Source of the DNA: Cymbomonas tetramitiformis
Taxonomy: Eukaryota; Chlorophyta; Pyramimonadophyceae; Pyramimonadales; Pyramimonadaceae
NCBI GenBank assembly: GCA_001247695.2
Contig: LGRX02029197.1
Coordinates: forward strand, 47,583-111,582
Reading direction: 5' to 3'
DNA length: 64,000 bases
Position 1 is the stretch's first letter, and each line of letters starts with the position of its first letter. The position numbers were made by a program, and so were the translations under genes. Under the pieces are notes generated by a model, which was not told the origin of the DNA, made no database searches, and was given only the letters and a program-made list of their open reading frames with translations. This document shows positions 28,906-37,929 of this stretch, piece by piece.

Positions 28906-31772
28906 TTATACGCGTGCAAGGTCGGCGTGTTCCCACATGCTGGGGTCATCAACGCTCCACCTCTCCGCTATGTCGAACAGGTCCAAAAAGGGTGTGCACA
29001 ACGGGTGCCACGACTTTGCTTTGTCGCTAGAAAATTGCCTACCGGGATGCTCGAGCAGATACAAGGGTTGCTGATGCTCGGCCTGCATAGCCGTGGCCGT
29101 GGGTACGCACGGCATCCCGGTGTCCGAAGTTGTCGCGGTACTCGCGGACCCCACCGGATCCGTCACGGGGCAACGTGCTTTCCGATCCTGCTGCCCGGCG
29201 AACAGTTTGATCACGTCGAAGGCGGCCAGGTGCTGACGATTTCGCGCGGCGCTGTTACTTATCCGCATCAAAGTGATGAAAGGGGCGCGCATGAGCATCC
29301 ACTGCTGGCTCTCTCGCGTGGGAATAGTCTGCAGAAATTTGGCGCATTCCGTGTACCGAGACTGCCGAGTCGCCCGGGAGTCTATCGAATTCACAAAGTC
29401 GGCTAAGTGCTTGTTGAAGTCAATCCGGGACCAGCCGCGAGGCGCGCATTTCGATGCTCTTGCGGATACCAGCAGAAACAAACCCACGATCGCGGAGTTC
29501 ACGAACGGTAAATTTTTGTTGGCGTCGTTGGACCTGATCGCGCGTACAAGCGCGCCCAGCGTCGCCCTCTCATGCTCCTTGATCAGGGTGACGCTGCCGT
29601 TTTGCTCCTCCAGCACCCAGGACAGCATGATGTCGATCTGATTAATCGCGGCCGGATCGCGCAGACGAATACCGAACTGAGCGTACACCGGATTGCGGAG
29701 ATGCCACGCCGCGTCCATTGCGTCCGCGAGCATCAACGTGGCGGCGTTGGACGAGAGCGTGCGCGCTTTGGCAAGATGCTGAACCAGCGTTTCCACCGAC
29801 ACTATTTTGCGCCGGCGTATCATGAGGAAAGCGTTAATCACGCTAAAAAGACCGCAGCTGGCGTGATCCACCGCCACGGCCGTGTGCGTGTCCGTCAATG
29901 GCGCGAGCAGCACCGTCGCGTTCGGCATCCATACGCGCCACGTTGAGCGCGCGGTGTGCGCCACGTCGAGATTACGGTACTGATCCGCGTGTCTCAACAG
30001 AAAGACGCAGTGCGTGCCATTCGTTAGGGACGCCCGCACGCGCGTCGCTGCCGGCGTGTCGTGAGCGTTGCACCACGGGTCGAGTATGGAATCGTACTCG
30101 GCGGAAGTGAGGCAACGGGCGTAGTCCACAGCGTACATACGCCTTGTTTGCGCGGCGCACGCCTGCGTCACGTGGTGCACGCGCAACAACTCCATGACGA
30201 CGCTGTCAAGTAAATTGTCCGTGATGACTGGATTTTTTTTTCTTGTTCGAACGCGCTCATAAAATAATTCACCTCGTACGTGATATGAGCGTGGTGCGTG
30301 TGTACGTGCGTTTCGATGGAGCGCCTGTCGTTGTCCGTCCCGCACGCCATGCGCACCCAAAGCTCCAGCGGCAAGTCGTACCGCGCGGGCTTATTGCGCA
30401 GACTGATGCAGCGCACAAAAAGGGCTCGGATCGGCTCTCTTAATCGGCCAATCTGCTCCGGAGTCGCGACGTAGTTGTACCGCGACAAAAGGTCGGACTC
30501 GTGGCCGCGATATCTGACGTGCGCGCTCGATTCAAACCATGCGATGTCACAAATGTATGGGACCAGCGCGCTGCTGCGGGAGATGCACGCGTCGATCGCG
30601 TCCGCCATGCGCCGCGTGAACCCGTCGCCCCACACGTGCAGTCCGTGCAGCACGCATTCGTGGCCATCGAGCAACGGTCGCAGATACTTTTGAATGCACG
30701 CGTCGCGCAGAAGAAGCGTGAGCAGTTGCACCATCAGAGTCGCGCACAGCGCTATGACGCGTTGAGACGGAGCGCGCACATCGTTGTACAAACTGGCGCG
30801 GTCTTCGTCCACGAACACCTCCAAATTCACATCGCACACCCCGTAATCGTGCATGATCTGCTGGTTCGCGGTGATCAACGCGTCGATTCGGTTTTGCAGG
30901 GCGTCGTAGTTGCCAGCGTACTGCCACAAAAACGCGTGCAGCGCGCGCACGCGCTGGCCACGGTAGGTCGGGTGGACGTCCCGTAGCCAGCTGAACTCGG
31001 CCCACGCGCACGCCCATACCGTGCGATCGTTCACGCAGCCCGTCCATTCCCTCTGCTTGCGCGCGGACTGCGTGCTCTCGTGCACGTCGAACCAGTAGTA
31101 AAACAGGGATTGCAACGTCGCGTGCAGTCGAGAAGCCAACGTGGGGCGATGCACCTGCTGCGGATTGTTGGTCGGCGCCCTGCTACCGCTTACAACCTCG
31201 TACGCCGGCTGCGCAATTTTTGCGGTGCTGGTCTGCGCGACCATCATCAACGTCTTGTACCCCGTGCTGAAACGGTCCGTCATGGAGACCTTGCTGTATA
31301 AAAATAAAAGCGTCAGGTTCTGCAGGAATCGGCCCTCCACCAACAGCCGCTGCACCGCTTTGTTATGCATGCATCGCGAGTAACGACCTTTCGGTACGTT
31401 GACGCGCAGGTGATCGTCGAATGTGGCATACAACGTCGGGGTGTCGTCGTGTAGCATAAAATGGGATGGCGCGTCGGAGAGGGTCATGTCAAACTGTTTT
31501 TGGGCACTTTCGCTCATGTCCGCGTACCGGAGCAGTATGTTGGAGTTAATCTGCAACGATTTGGTGGTGGCATCCAAAATGCAGACCACGCCCACGTCTA
31601 TGCCGTGCAGCACCTCGTGCAGTTTGTTGCAGCACGCGTGCACGAATATCGATACGCCATCGTTCTCGGTATGCGTGATGTCGTGCATTATGTGATTAAG
31701 CACATGGTGACAGCCGCGCGGGCTCTCGTCCAGGCATGCGGCGACAAGGCTAACAAACAGGTTGGTACTCAT
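28906..31772 (-). CDS. Large hypothetical protein, frame broken at A9; possible Ulp1-like segment
   Basis: An ATG at 31772 opens a 534-residue frame ending at 30168. A second frame runs from about 30360 to 28906. Adding one A at the A9 run (T9 at 30233-30241) joins them into about 955 residues with no lost sequence (..FEQEKK then NPVITDNLL..). The first half is helical without motifs. The second half contains HASCGLFSVINAFL, resembling the catalytic-Cys strand of C48/Ulp1-like proteases, but the His and Asp partners are not convincing. A large structural or tegument-like protein is equally possible. Confidence 0.5.
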
Positions 31773-31850
31773 CACTAGGGCATTTAAATTAATAATTGTT
31801 CCTCAGGTTTAGCTTTTTTAATGCGCCCGTCTAACACGGCGGTGTTTTTT

Positions 31851-33131
31851 CTACAACCCGGAATTGCTACGCTCCGTCGCCGAGGTGGAAGGCACGTCGA
31901 AGGAAAATACGGTGCGGCTCTGCAGACCTCCGTTGCTCAGGGCTTGCATGTGAGTCTGCAGGGATTGCATGATTTCGCTCATCTTCATCAACGCGGCAGT
32001 GTGGTTCTCCTGCGTCTGCCGAACCATCGCGAGATCCCGCAGAATGACGGAGACCGTTTTCGGAGGCGCTGTACTGTGCTGATCCAAAAGCCGCGCACAC
32101 TTGTTGCTGGCATTGATGTTGTCGTGAACGAGCAAAGCATCCCTCGCATCCGGCGCGGTCGAGCAGGCAGCCTTACGTTTCGCGAGGGGGAGGTCGGCGG
32201 CAGCAAGCGGGTCCGACGTCGTTTTCGCGTCCAACGCGTCAAAAGTTGCCAACGCCGCAAAGTTGTCGACCCGATCGCCGTCTTTCAGGTAAAACTGAAT
32301 GCGATCGCTCACGGGAATGGGTACCGTCGTGTTGCTCCTCAAAGGTTCGCTTTGCAGGATCTTGTCGTTGTAAAGCAGCGCTTCGTTAAGAAGGCTCAGA
32401 TTGACCAGCGCGTTGTCCGTGCACGCGCGATTACCGATTAGGTGCGAGCAGAACGTTTTGGTGGAACCGCCGCAGTTGGTGTCTCCAGTAGCGTTGCTGG
32501 GCGTTGGCTTGGCGAACATGGTGAGGGCGGCGTTCGAGCTGGACGCCTTGCCCTTTGCCCCTGCCGAAGAAGGTTGCTTGGATATCTTTATAGTGGCCGG
32601 TATCGTGGTGCGCACCGCGGGCTTCAGCTGGGAAGGCGCCTGCGGCTTGTTGTTCGGGTGCTTCTGCTGCGATTCGTAAACGCGCGGGTCAATCAGTGGG
32701 TGTCTCTCCTCCGGAGGAAAATTGGGTTGTTTCCAGTCCATCTTACCACCGGTTTTCACGTGGCGCGCTTTGTAGTACTGCTTGTAAAAGTTTTGCGTCA
32801 TGTAATGCGCAATCTCGTGCGACTGCTCCGTCTCCTCCTGCAGAAGAAAAGCGATCCACACATGGTTGCGGTATTTTTCATGCAGCGGGTTATCGCGGTG
32901 CTTCTGCACGACAGACCGTTTGGCCCAGCTAAGATCAATTTTGCTCAGTTGCGCGGGATCGGTTGTGTTGGTGACGTTGTCGATGTCTTGCTGATCCTTA
33001 AACAAAGTCCCCCGGTGAACCACTTCCCAGTTCATATCGTGAACGCGCACGGTGCGCACATCATCACCCGGATCCTCCGTGTGGGGGTCGACGCTGTTGA
33101 ACGTGTACGCGGCGCGCCAGACGTTGTGCAT
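31851..33131 (-). CDS. Hypothetical protein, possibly structural
   Basis: The protein has 426 residues from the ATG at 33131. An ordered N-terminal half (HNVWRAAYTFNSVDPHTEDPGDD...HEIAHYMTQNFYKQYYKARH) is followed by a Pro/Ser/Lys-rich linker (residues 160-215) and a helical C-terminus rich in Met, Gln and Ser. No enzyme motif is seen. It is GC-rich like the structural block to its right. Confidence 0.5.
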   Translation of the reverse strand: MHNVWRAAYTFNSVDPHTEDPGDDVRTVRVHDMNWEVVHRGTLFKDQQDIDNVTNTTDPAQLSKIDLSWAKRSVVQKHRDNPLHEKYRNHVWIAFLLQEETEQSHEIAHYMTQNFYKQYYKARHVKTGGKMDWKQPNFPPEERHPLIDPRVYESQQKHPNNKPQAPSQLKPAVRTTIPATIKISKQPSSAGAKGKASSSNAALTMFAKPTPSNATGDTNCGGSTKTFCSHLIGNRACTDNALVNLSLLNEALLYNDKILQSEPLRSNTTVPIPVSDRIQFYLKDGDRVDNFAALATFDALDAKTTSDPLAAADLPLAKRKAACSTAPDARDALLVHDNINASNKCARLLDQHSTAPPKTVSVILRDLAMVRQTQENHTAALMKMSEIMQSLQTHMQALSNGGLQSRTVFSFDVPSTSATERSNSGL

Positions 33132-33178
33132 GATGACGACAGTGTAGGATTCAGCCGGCAGGTGCGATTCTGCGCTAA

Positions 33179-34102
33179 ATGCTTCTCGGCGAACCTTTTT
33201 TGCCTTTTTTGATATATATAGAGGGACTGAGCGCGACTGGTAAATCCGATTTGATGGAAAATGAAATTACAGAAATTCTTGAACGTCTCTGCAAAGTCGC
33301 TAAGCTAATTCCGGACGGCGGCGCAATTTTGAACGCGACACTGCAAATGATTGACGCGCGCACCGTCAATTGTACAATCGCCGCACACCTGCAAACGCTA
33401 CGCGACGAGCGAGCACGGACACGCGTCCACCGCGTGCGATACGACACTCGTCGCGGATGTCTAACATGCACCGATGCCGCGGGCAACTTACTGTTGCGCG
33501 CAAAAATTGCATCACGGTCCGTATTTGATTGTCGCGCGTGGTACGCGGCGCCAGCTATTCAAACCGCCGTACTCGGTTCGTCGTCCATCCAACGGGTGAT
33601 GCGAATTACCGTGCGCGAAAGTATGCACGCGCAGTTACCGGAGTACAAGAGTCCGCACAATCTTAAAGCGCGCGTCCGTCCTTTGGAGGGGCGTGCGCTG
33701 CGCGTTCATCTGCACGAGTGGCGAACGCGGCGAGGTTTGCTGACCGATATGGTGCTGGACGATGACATTTTCTGCAGCACGCGCACGTGCACAAAATGTT
33801 TTACGGTGGGCAACGCGGGCTCTCTGCTGTTTTGCCTCTACAACAACGGTTGCGCCGGGTTGTCGTGGCGATGGCTGTTCGCGAACAATCTTCAGCACCA
33901 TACGCGGTGCTACCGTACGCAGACGAACTCTACGACTCTGTTGTATCTGGCCTGTTGCGATGAAGGTTTGGCGGCATCCTTTTGGGGCACGCGGATCGGT
34001 TTGCGCAACGCCTTTCACATAATAATCAAAATGCACGCTTGGTCGAGCATGGCGAGAAAACTGGTGGAGCCGATGATGTTTTTGATGGACGATCTGCAGT
34101 AA
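33179..34102 (+). CDS. P-loop protein, possible deoxynucleoside/thymidine kinase-like
   Basis: From the ATG at 33179 the 307-residue frame begins with a hydrophobic strand and a Walker A motif, LIYIEGLSATGKSDL (G16 to S23), as in dNK/herpesvirus-type thymidine kinases. A later SRSVFDCRAWYA resembles the ERS motif. The rest has many Cys and Arg and is not dNK-like. A TATATATA at 33213-33220 lies inside this reading, 34 bases before a second ATG at 33254; if that is the promoter, the P-loop is not made. The motif argues for 33179; the promoter argues for 33254. It is left open. Confidence 0.45.
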   Translation: MLLGEPFLPFLIYIEGLSATGKSDLMENEITEILERLCKVAKLIPDGGAILNATLQMIDARTVNCTIAAHLQTLRDERARTRVHRVRYDTRRGCLTCTDAAGNLLLRAKIASRSVFDCRAWYAAPAIQTAVLGSSSIQRVMRITVRESMHAQLPEYKSPHNLKARVRPLEGRALRVHLHEWRTRRGLLTDMVLDDDIFCSTRTCTKCFTVGNAGSLLFCLYNNGCAGLSWRWLFANNLQHHTRCYRTQTNSTTLLYLACCDEGLAASFWGTRIGLRNAFHIIIKMHAWSSMARKLVEPMMFLMDDLQ

Positions 34103-34108
34103 ACACTG

Positions 34109-34116
34109 TATAAATA
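34109..34116 (+). promoter_or_regulatory. TATAAATA box
   Basis: This element lies 25 bases before the ATG at 34141, at typical spacing for this genome. Confidence 0.5.
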
Positions 34117-34140
34117 CCGTTTGAATGACCATCGTGAAAA

Positions 34141-34245
34141 ATGTCTGTGCAGCTCGCACCCTCGACCCAATTTATGCCCCAGGAGGTTTCCGTGCCAACG
34201 AGCGCGACGCCGAATTCGCCCAAACCAGTAACGCAGATGCCGTGA
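34141..34245 (+). CDS. Short ORF behind a TATA box
   Basis: The frame has 34 residues starting MSVQLAPSTQFMPQEV and ending PKPVTQMP. The only support is the well-placed TATAAATA at 34109. It could be a small protein, the first exon of a longer gene, or an upstream ORF for the gene at 34383. The rest of the 34103-34382 gap holds no other feature. Confidence 0.3.
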   Translation: MSVQLAPSTQFMPQEVSVPTSATPNSPKPVTQMP

Positions 34246-34382
34246 GGCGGTGGGGGGCGTAAATAAACGTCCCGGGAACTTTGAATACACTATACATACG
34301 CGTTTCGCTAAAATGACGTCGCCGCATCGATTAATAGTGCTTTCACAAATCTGCAGCGACCGATCCAGATAGCGTTTCAAAA

Positions 34383-34577
34383 ATGAGCGACGATGAAACC
34401 ACGGATGATATCATCAAAGAAAAAATACATGCGATTATGGAGAAAGTAGAATCGATCATACAGAAACGTCAATCCGAATCGCGCGCAGAATTGTACAAAA
34501 TGCGGATACAACACAAGGCTTTGGAAAAACTGTACAACATGCCTGATAGCGAATTTATGAAGAGGTTAATAAAATAA
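34383..34577 (+). CDS. Small coiled-coil protein
   Basis: The protein has 64 residues from the ATG at 34383. It is almost entirely helical and charged (DDIIKEKIHAIMEKVESIIQKRQ), with a heptad-like Ile/Leu pattern. No family was recognised. It is AT-leaning, followed after 55 bases by another small gene on the same strand. Confidence 0.5.
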   Translation: MSDDETTDDIIKEKIHAIMEKVESIIQKRQSESRAELYKMRIQHKALEKLYNMPDSEFMKRLIK

Positions 34578-34632
34578 TTCGCTGATATTTTGTGCGCATG
34601 CCAGAATTGTAAAAGTATGTTCACGTTTCGTA

Positions 34633-34986
34633 ATGACGCCGCGCATCAATATTAACCCGTTAGACCTGTTGGACGCAACGGATAGTCCCACCGATACGTG
34701 GCACGAGACGGAACTTCGCAATCTCGGTGTGACGAGAAAAAGTTTGGTCCGGATGCAAAAAGTGTCGTGGCGATGGCGTGAGAGCGCGCTGAAGCATGGA
34801 ATTAGGTTGCCGAACATCGACGCGGGCGAAGTGTATCACATGATCGTGTTGCGACAGCTGCACAAAGAACGATTTACGGGACGACGCGCGCGTGCGGACC
34901 GCAATTTCGAAAAGGCATGGAGCGTGCGACAATTATGGATCGTCATGCTTAGAATGAAACTGCAGATAAACATGAGCATGTTTTAA
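34633..34986 (+). CDS. Small basic hypothetical protein
   Basis: The protein has 117 residues from the ATG at 34633. It is rich in Arg, Lys, Trp and Met (VSWRWRESALKHGIRLP; FTGRRARADRNFEKAWSVRQLW). It could bind nucleic acid. No motif or family was recognised. Confidence 0.5.
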   Translation: MTPRININPLDLLDATDSPTDTWHETELRNLGVTRKSLVRMQKVSWRWRESALKHGIRLPNIDAGEVYHMIVLRQLHKERFTGRRARADRNFEKAWSVRQLWIVMLRMKLQINMSMF

Positions 34987-35013
34987 ACCGACAAAGCGTA
35001 ATGTTTTTTACAT

Positions 35014-35772
35014 CTAAGTCCTAGCAAACGGATTTGGCGCGCTGCTGCAAAAGGGAGACGCGCGAGTGAACTCGTAGATTGCGTTTGGAGACATGCGCCG
35101 GCACGTCACCTCGTCGGTGTCCTCTAACTCGCCAATCTGCAGCGCCGCCCAGATCAATTCGGCGCACGTGTAGCGGTGCTTTTTGCTGGGGTCGATCTTT
35201 TTACCGTACGTCTGCCCGAATTTGCACGCGGTGGTATAGTTTAGGCCGTAACCCCAGAAATTAAAAGGGGCTCCCATTTGTGACATTAAAAACTTGTGCA
35301 TGATCATCTGCTTAGCGCGGGGAATACGAACGGTGACGTAGTGGTACTTGTGCATGCGGTCCGTAGACGGCGTAAGCTCGTGCACCGTGCCGTACTCGTA
35401 CTTGACCTTTCCCGTGTCGGGATCCCTGATGCCTTGAAGCATGTTGATGGAATACATGCGGTACTCCTCCCGCTGCACTTGAATAATCAGTTCCACGTGA
35501 CAGATGCGCCCGGACGGGTAAACGCCGGGAATTTGCTTGTTTTTGGGCGTCGTCAGGTAAATCGCCCAACGGTTCAGATAGTGCTCGTCGGCCATGTCCT
35601 CGTCGTCCACCAGTTTGAACGCCAAGATAACGTGGTGCCCCAGCTCCGGGCTGTCGTTATCCAGCATTAAATCGAAACGAGCCGATTTTGCAGTCACCGT
35701 GTTCTGCGAGGCGCCAGCTTTTCCCTTGTTGGGTCCGGGGCCCGTCCATTTCCGCAGCTTATGATACGACAT
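35014..35772 (-). CDS. NlpC/P60-superfamily cysteine hydrolase-like protein
   Basis: The protein has 252 residues from the ATG at 35772, with a TATAAATA 37 bases upstream. ICHVELIIQVQ gives a His on a strand and RYTCAELIWAALQ gives a Cys at the start of a helix. This is the permuted His-then-Cys order seen in the YiiX/LRAT/poxvirus G6-like branch of the superfamily. Such proteins are acyl or peptide hydrolases acting on lipid or peptide links. The call rests on two motifs and their order. Confidence 0.5.
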   Translation of the reverse strand: MSYHKLRKWTGPGPNKGKAGASQNTVTAKSARFDLMLDNDSPELGHHVILAFKLVDDEDMADEHYLNRWAIYLTTPKNKQIPGVYPSGRICHVELIIQVQREEYRMYSINMLQGIRDPDTGKVKYEYGTVHELTPSTDRMHKYHYVTVRIPRAKQMIMHKFLMSQMGAPFNFWGYGLNYTTACKFGQTYGKKIDPSKKHRYTCAELIWAALQIGELEDTDEVTCRRMSPNAIYEFTRASPFCSSAPNPFART

Positions 35773-35808
35773 CGCAGAGTTGCACCGTACGCTACACTTC
35801 GCGTCTTT

Positions 35809-35816
35809 TATTTATA
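35809..35816 (-). promoter_or_regulatory. TATAAATA box
   Basis: TATAAATA on the minus strand lies 37 bases before the ATG at 35772, in the 46-base gap to the upstream gene. Confidence 0.5.
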
Positions 35817-35818
35817 CG

Positions 35819-36511
35819 TTACGCGACACGCGCGCGTTTGTTCTGCGCCGCTCCGCTGATGACGTCCGAGTTGACAAAATCGCTCGCGTACAAGCGGCTG
35901 TTGCCGCTCGCGGCATTTCCGTCGTACGACTGAAGCGTCGCGCGCAGAATGTCAGGTATGTTTGCGCGGCCGGCGTCGAGGGAGGGGTCCGCCGTGATAT
36001 TATTGCGCGCGCTGTTTATGGTGCGGTTGGAGGCGGCCACCTGCACGAGGGGGGGCTGCGCGTACGCGTTCGCCTGGCCCATTATTGGCGCTGCGCCACC
36101 GCGATCCAGAGCCGCCAGCTCCGATTCGTACGCGTGCATCCGCTCCCGTACGCTGTTCATGGCGGCGTTCTGTAGTCGTTTTTCCGCGGCGTGCGTGTCC
36201 GCCTGCAGCGTGCTGAGCTTTCGTTGCGCGCTCATGGCCACCGTGGCCTGGCGCATGTTCTGCAACCCTTTGAGGCACGAGGCGTTGGTGGCCAAGTCGT
36301 CGCTGAAGCTTTGCTGCTCAGCTTCGGTCATGCCCGCGCCCAAATACTCGGAGTAGATGCCGTCGATAACCTTGACGATCTCGCGAGCCATATCGGACGC
36401 CTCGGATTTCTTCTTTTGATCCTCCTCGCCGAAACGACGCTCCAGGTCGGCGTTCTTACGTTTGAGGTCCACCAGATCTCCGTAAAGGCTTTGCACCTTG
36501 TTGAGCACCAC
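35819..36511 (-). CDS. Coiled-coil scaffold-like region, in frame with the protease gene
   Basis: This frame is separated from the protease frame by a single in-frame TAG at 36515-36517. It has no ATG at its start; the first in-frame ATG encodes MAREIVKV, about 40 residues in. It encodes about 230 residues: a charged coiled coil (LVDLKRKNADLERRFGEEDQKKK), further helices rich in Ala, Gln and Met, and a basic end (AAQNKRARVA). Herpesvirus and phage scaffolds are helical and lie C-terminal to the protease, often with a basic or hydrophobic capsid-binding tail. I infer that this is the scaffold part of one protease-scaffold gene, split by readthrough, mutation or sequence error. Confidence 0.55.
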   Translation of the reverse strand: MVLNKVQSLYGDLVDLKRKNADLERRFGEEDQKKKSEASDMAREIVKVIDGIYSEYLGAGMTEAEQQSFSDDLATNASCLKGLQNMRQATVAMSAQRKLSTLQADTHAAEKRLQNAAMNSVRERMHAYESELAALDRGGAAPIMGQANAYAQPPLVQVAASNRTINSARNNITADPSLDAGRANIPDILRATLQSYDGNAASGNSRLYASDFVNSDVISGAAQNKRARVA

Positions 36512-36514
36512 CGT

Positions 36515-37255
36515 CTAGTCGGCCTCGTCGAGCTTCATGGCGCAGGCGATAAAATCCTCGGACTCTTTGCTGATGGTGCTCTGAGGCTCCTGCTGCGGCT
36601 GCGCGGGTTGCTGCTGCTGCGCGGGTGGCTGCTGCTGCTGCTGCTGCTGCTGCTGCGCAGGTTGCTGCTGCGGCGGCGGCTGCTGTTCATTTTGCGCCGA
36701 CTGCCCAAAGGTCTCCGCCGGCGCGGTGTTACCAGCGGGTGCGCTCATTATGTTACGGTTTTCACGCGTACCGTTCGGTTCGGCAGCGCAGTGCGTATTT
36801 ATACTGCATACCGAATTATTGGCACGACGACGCGGGCGTTTGCCGGACATTTCCACACGGAATATGTGGGTACCCGGGCGACCGCCCTGCATGCACAGAC
36901 TGACCTTGACGGGCTCCTTCTCCCACTCCGCCATCGGTCGATCCGGATCCGGGTAGATGTTGTGACACAGGCTGAGGTCCCGCAGCCGCCCCTCCCTGGT
37001 CAAGGTCGCCAAAGTTTCGCCCGCGACGTCGGAATACAGACGGTAGTCCACCGTGGTGTACCCCGTCACAGGGTCGGTGTGCTGCGCTTCGATCACGCCG
37101 CGCTGCGGCCCGCCGTGCTCGACGCACACGGGCAAGCCGATCAGGTCCAGCGCTTGCAGCTCCTCCAAGGTTATCTCGGTAATGTCTCGCACGCCATCCC
37201 GCTTCCGCGGCGGATCGGCGTAGATGCAACCGCGAAAGCGCATCGATTTTGTCAT
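36515..37255 (-). CDS. Capsid maturation (prohead/assemblin-like) serine protease with Gln-rich linker
   Basis: The protein has 246 residues from the ATG at 37255. Residues 38-55 read LIGLPVCVEHGGPQRGVI, as at the catalytic His of herpesvirus assemblin and HK97-type prohead proteases (H47). Residues 87-98 read REGRLRDLSLCH, matching the catalytic-Ser strand (S95), with a spacing of 48 as in prohead proteases. After residue 150 comes a Pro/Gln-rich linker. The enzyme would cut scaffold and itself during capsid maturation inside the nucleus. The coding-direction neighbour in the same frame looks like scaffold. The fold family is likely from motif and context; no structural proof is available here. 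Confidence 0.65.
   Translation of the reverse strand: MTKSMRFRGCIYADPPRKRDGVRDITEITLEELQALDLIGLPVCVEHGGPQRGVIEAQHTDPVTGYTTVDYRLYSDVAGETLATLTREGRLRDLSLCHNIYPDPDRPMAEWEKEPVKVSLCMQGGRPGTHIFRVEMSGKRPRRRANNSVCSINTHCAAEPNGTRENRNIMSAPAGNTAPAETFGQSAQNEQQPPPQQQPAQQQQQQQQQPPAQQQQPAQPQQEPQSTISKESEDFIACAMKLDEAD
36796..36803 (-). promoter_or_regulatory. Internal TATAAATA inside the protease gene
   Basis: TATAAATA on the minus strand lies 48 bases before the in-frame ATG at 36748 (MSAPAGNTAP..), the first residues of the Gln-rich linker. A transcript from here would give scaffold without protease, the same plan as the nested herpesvirus UL26/UL26.5 pair. Confidence 0.5.
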
Positions 37256-37419
37256 TTCACATTGAAGATTGCACCGCGGCGGGTATATATACTAGCATGT
37301 ATACAAATACAAAAGCATACGCGTATACCACAGGTTTTGCAAAGAGTCAAGCTTTTCTAATCTAATAAAAACTACCATTCACTACCTAGTATATATTTTG
37401 CGCGACATGTCTGTCTTAA

Positions 37420-37798
37420 ATGCCTAATTTGGATTTGAACGGTACGGTTTTTGACGGTAACGTCACTAAATATATATTGGGTAATTTATCTACATCCGAG
37501 CAGGCAAACTTAGCGTTGACGAGTAAAACCAATTACAAAAATAAACCGATCCGATCGTGGTGCATCGGTGCAAGAGGTGGACGTAAATATGCTATGGAGT
37601 TTCCACCAACACCGGAAGATGGCATACATTATACACTTTCGTCATTCCCGCGGATACAACCATTTTCTCAGATTGCCCGTGCCCAAAGACATCAAGGTGC
37701 TTCTGAAGCCCGATACGGTGACTCATCTGAGAAGTAAAATTAAAGACGGAGATTCAAGACCGCCTGATTATACCCCGAACTATTTTCGAGCGTACTAA
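37420..37798 (+). CDS. Small F-box-like protein, frame broken at A5
   Basis: The ATG at 37420 follows a TATATATT at about 37390. Residues 10-40 (VFDGNVTKYILGNLSTSEQANLALTSKTNYKN) fit an F-box. That frame stays open to 37737 but becomes less protein-like. A second frame (open from about 37515 to 37798) reads HFRHSRGYNHFLRLPVPKDIKVLLKPD. Removing one A at 37537-37541 joins F-box and second frame into about 125 residues. The AT-rich style fits other AT-rich genes here. Confidence 0.4.
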
Positions 37799-37895
37799 AC
37801 CTTGCACGGATGTATACTAGCGCATCATGTAAATGTGGCAACTTCACAATTTTTTTTGCTTACGAACCATGTCGGTATCAGCAATGAATTAAAAA

Positions 37896-37904
37896 TATAG
37901 ATAC
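37896..37904 (+). promoter_or_regulatory. TATAGATAC promoter element
   Basis: This element lies 26 bases before the ATG at 37930 and is identical to the elements at 8012 and 8982. Confidence 0.55.
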
Positions 37905-37929
37905 TCGTGGGGTCGTCGTGACGCACGTG

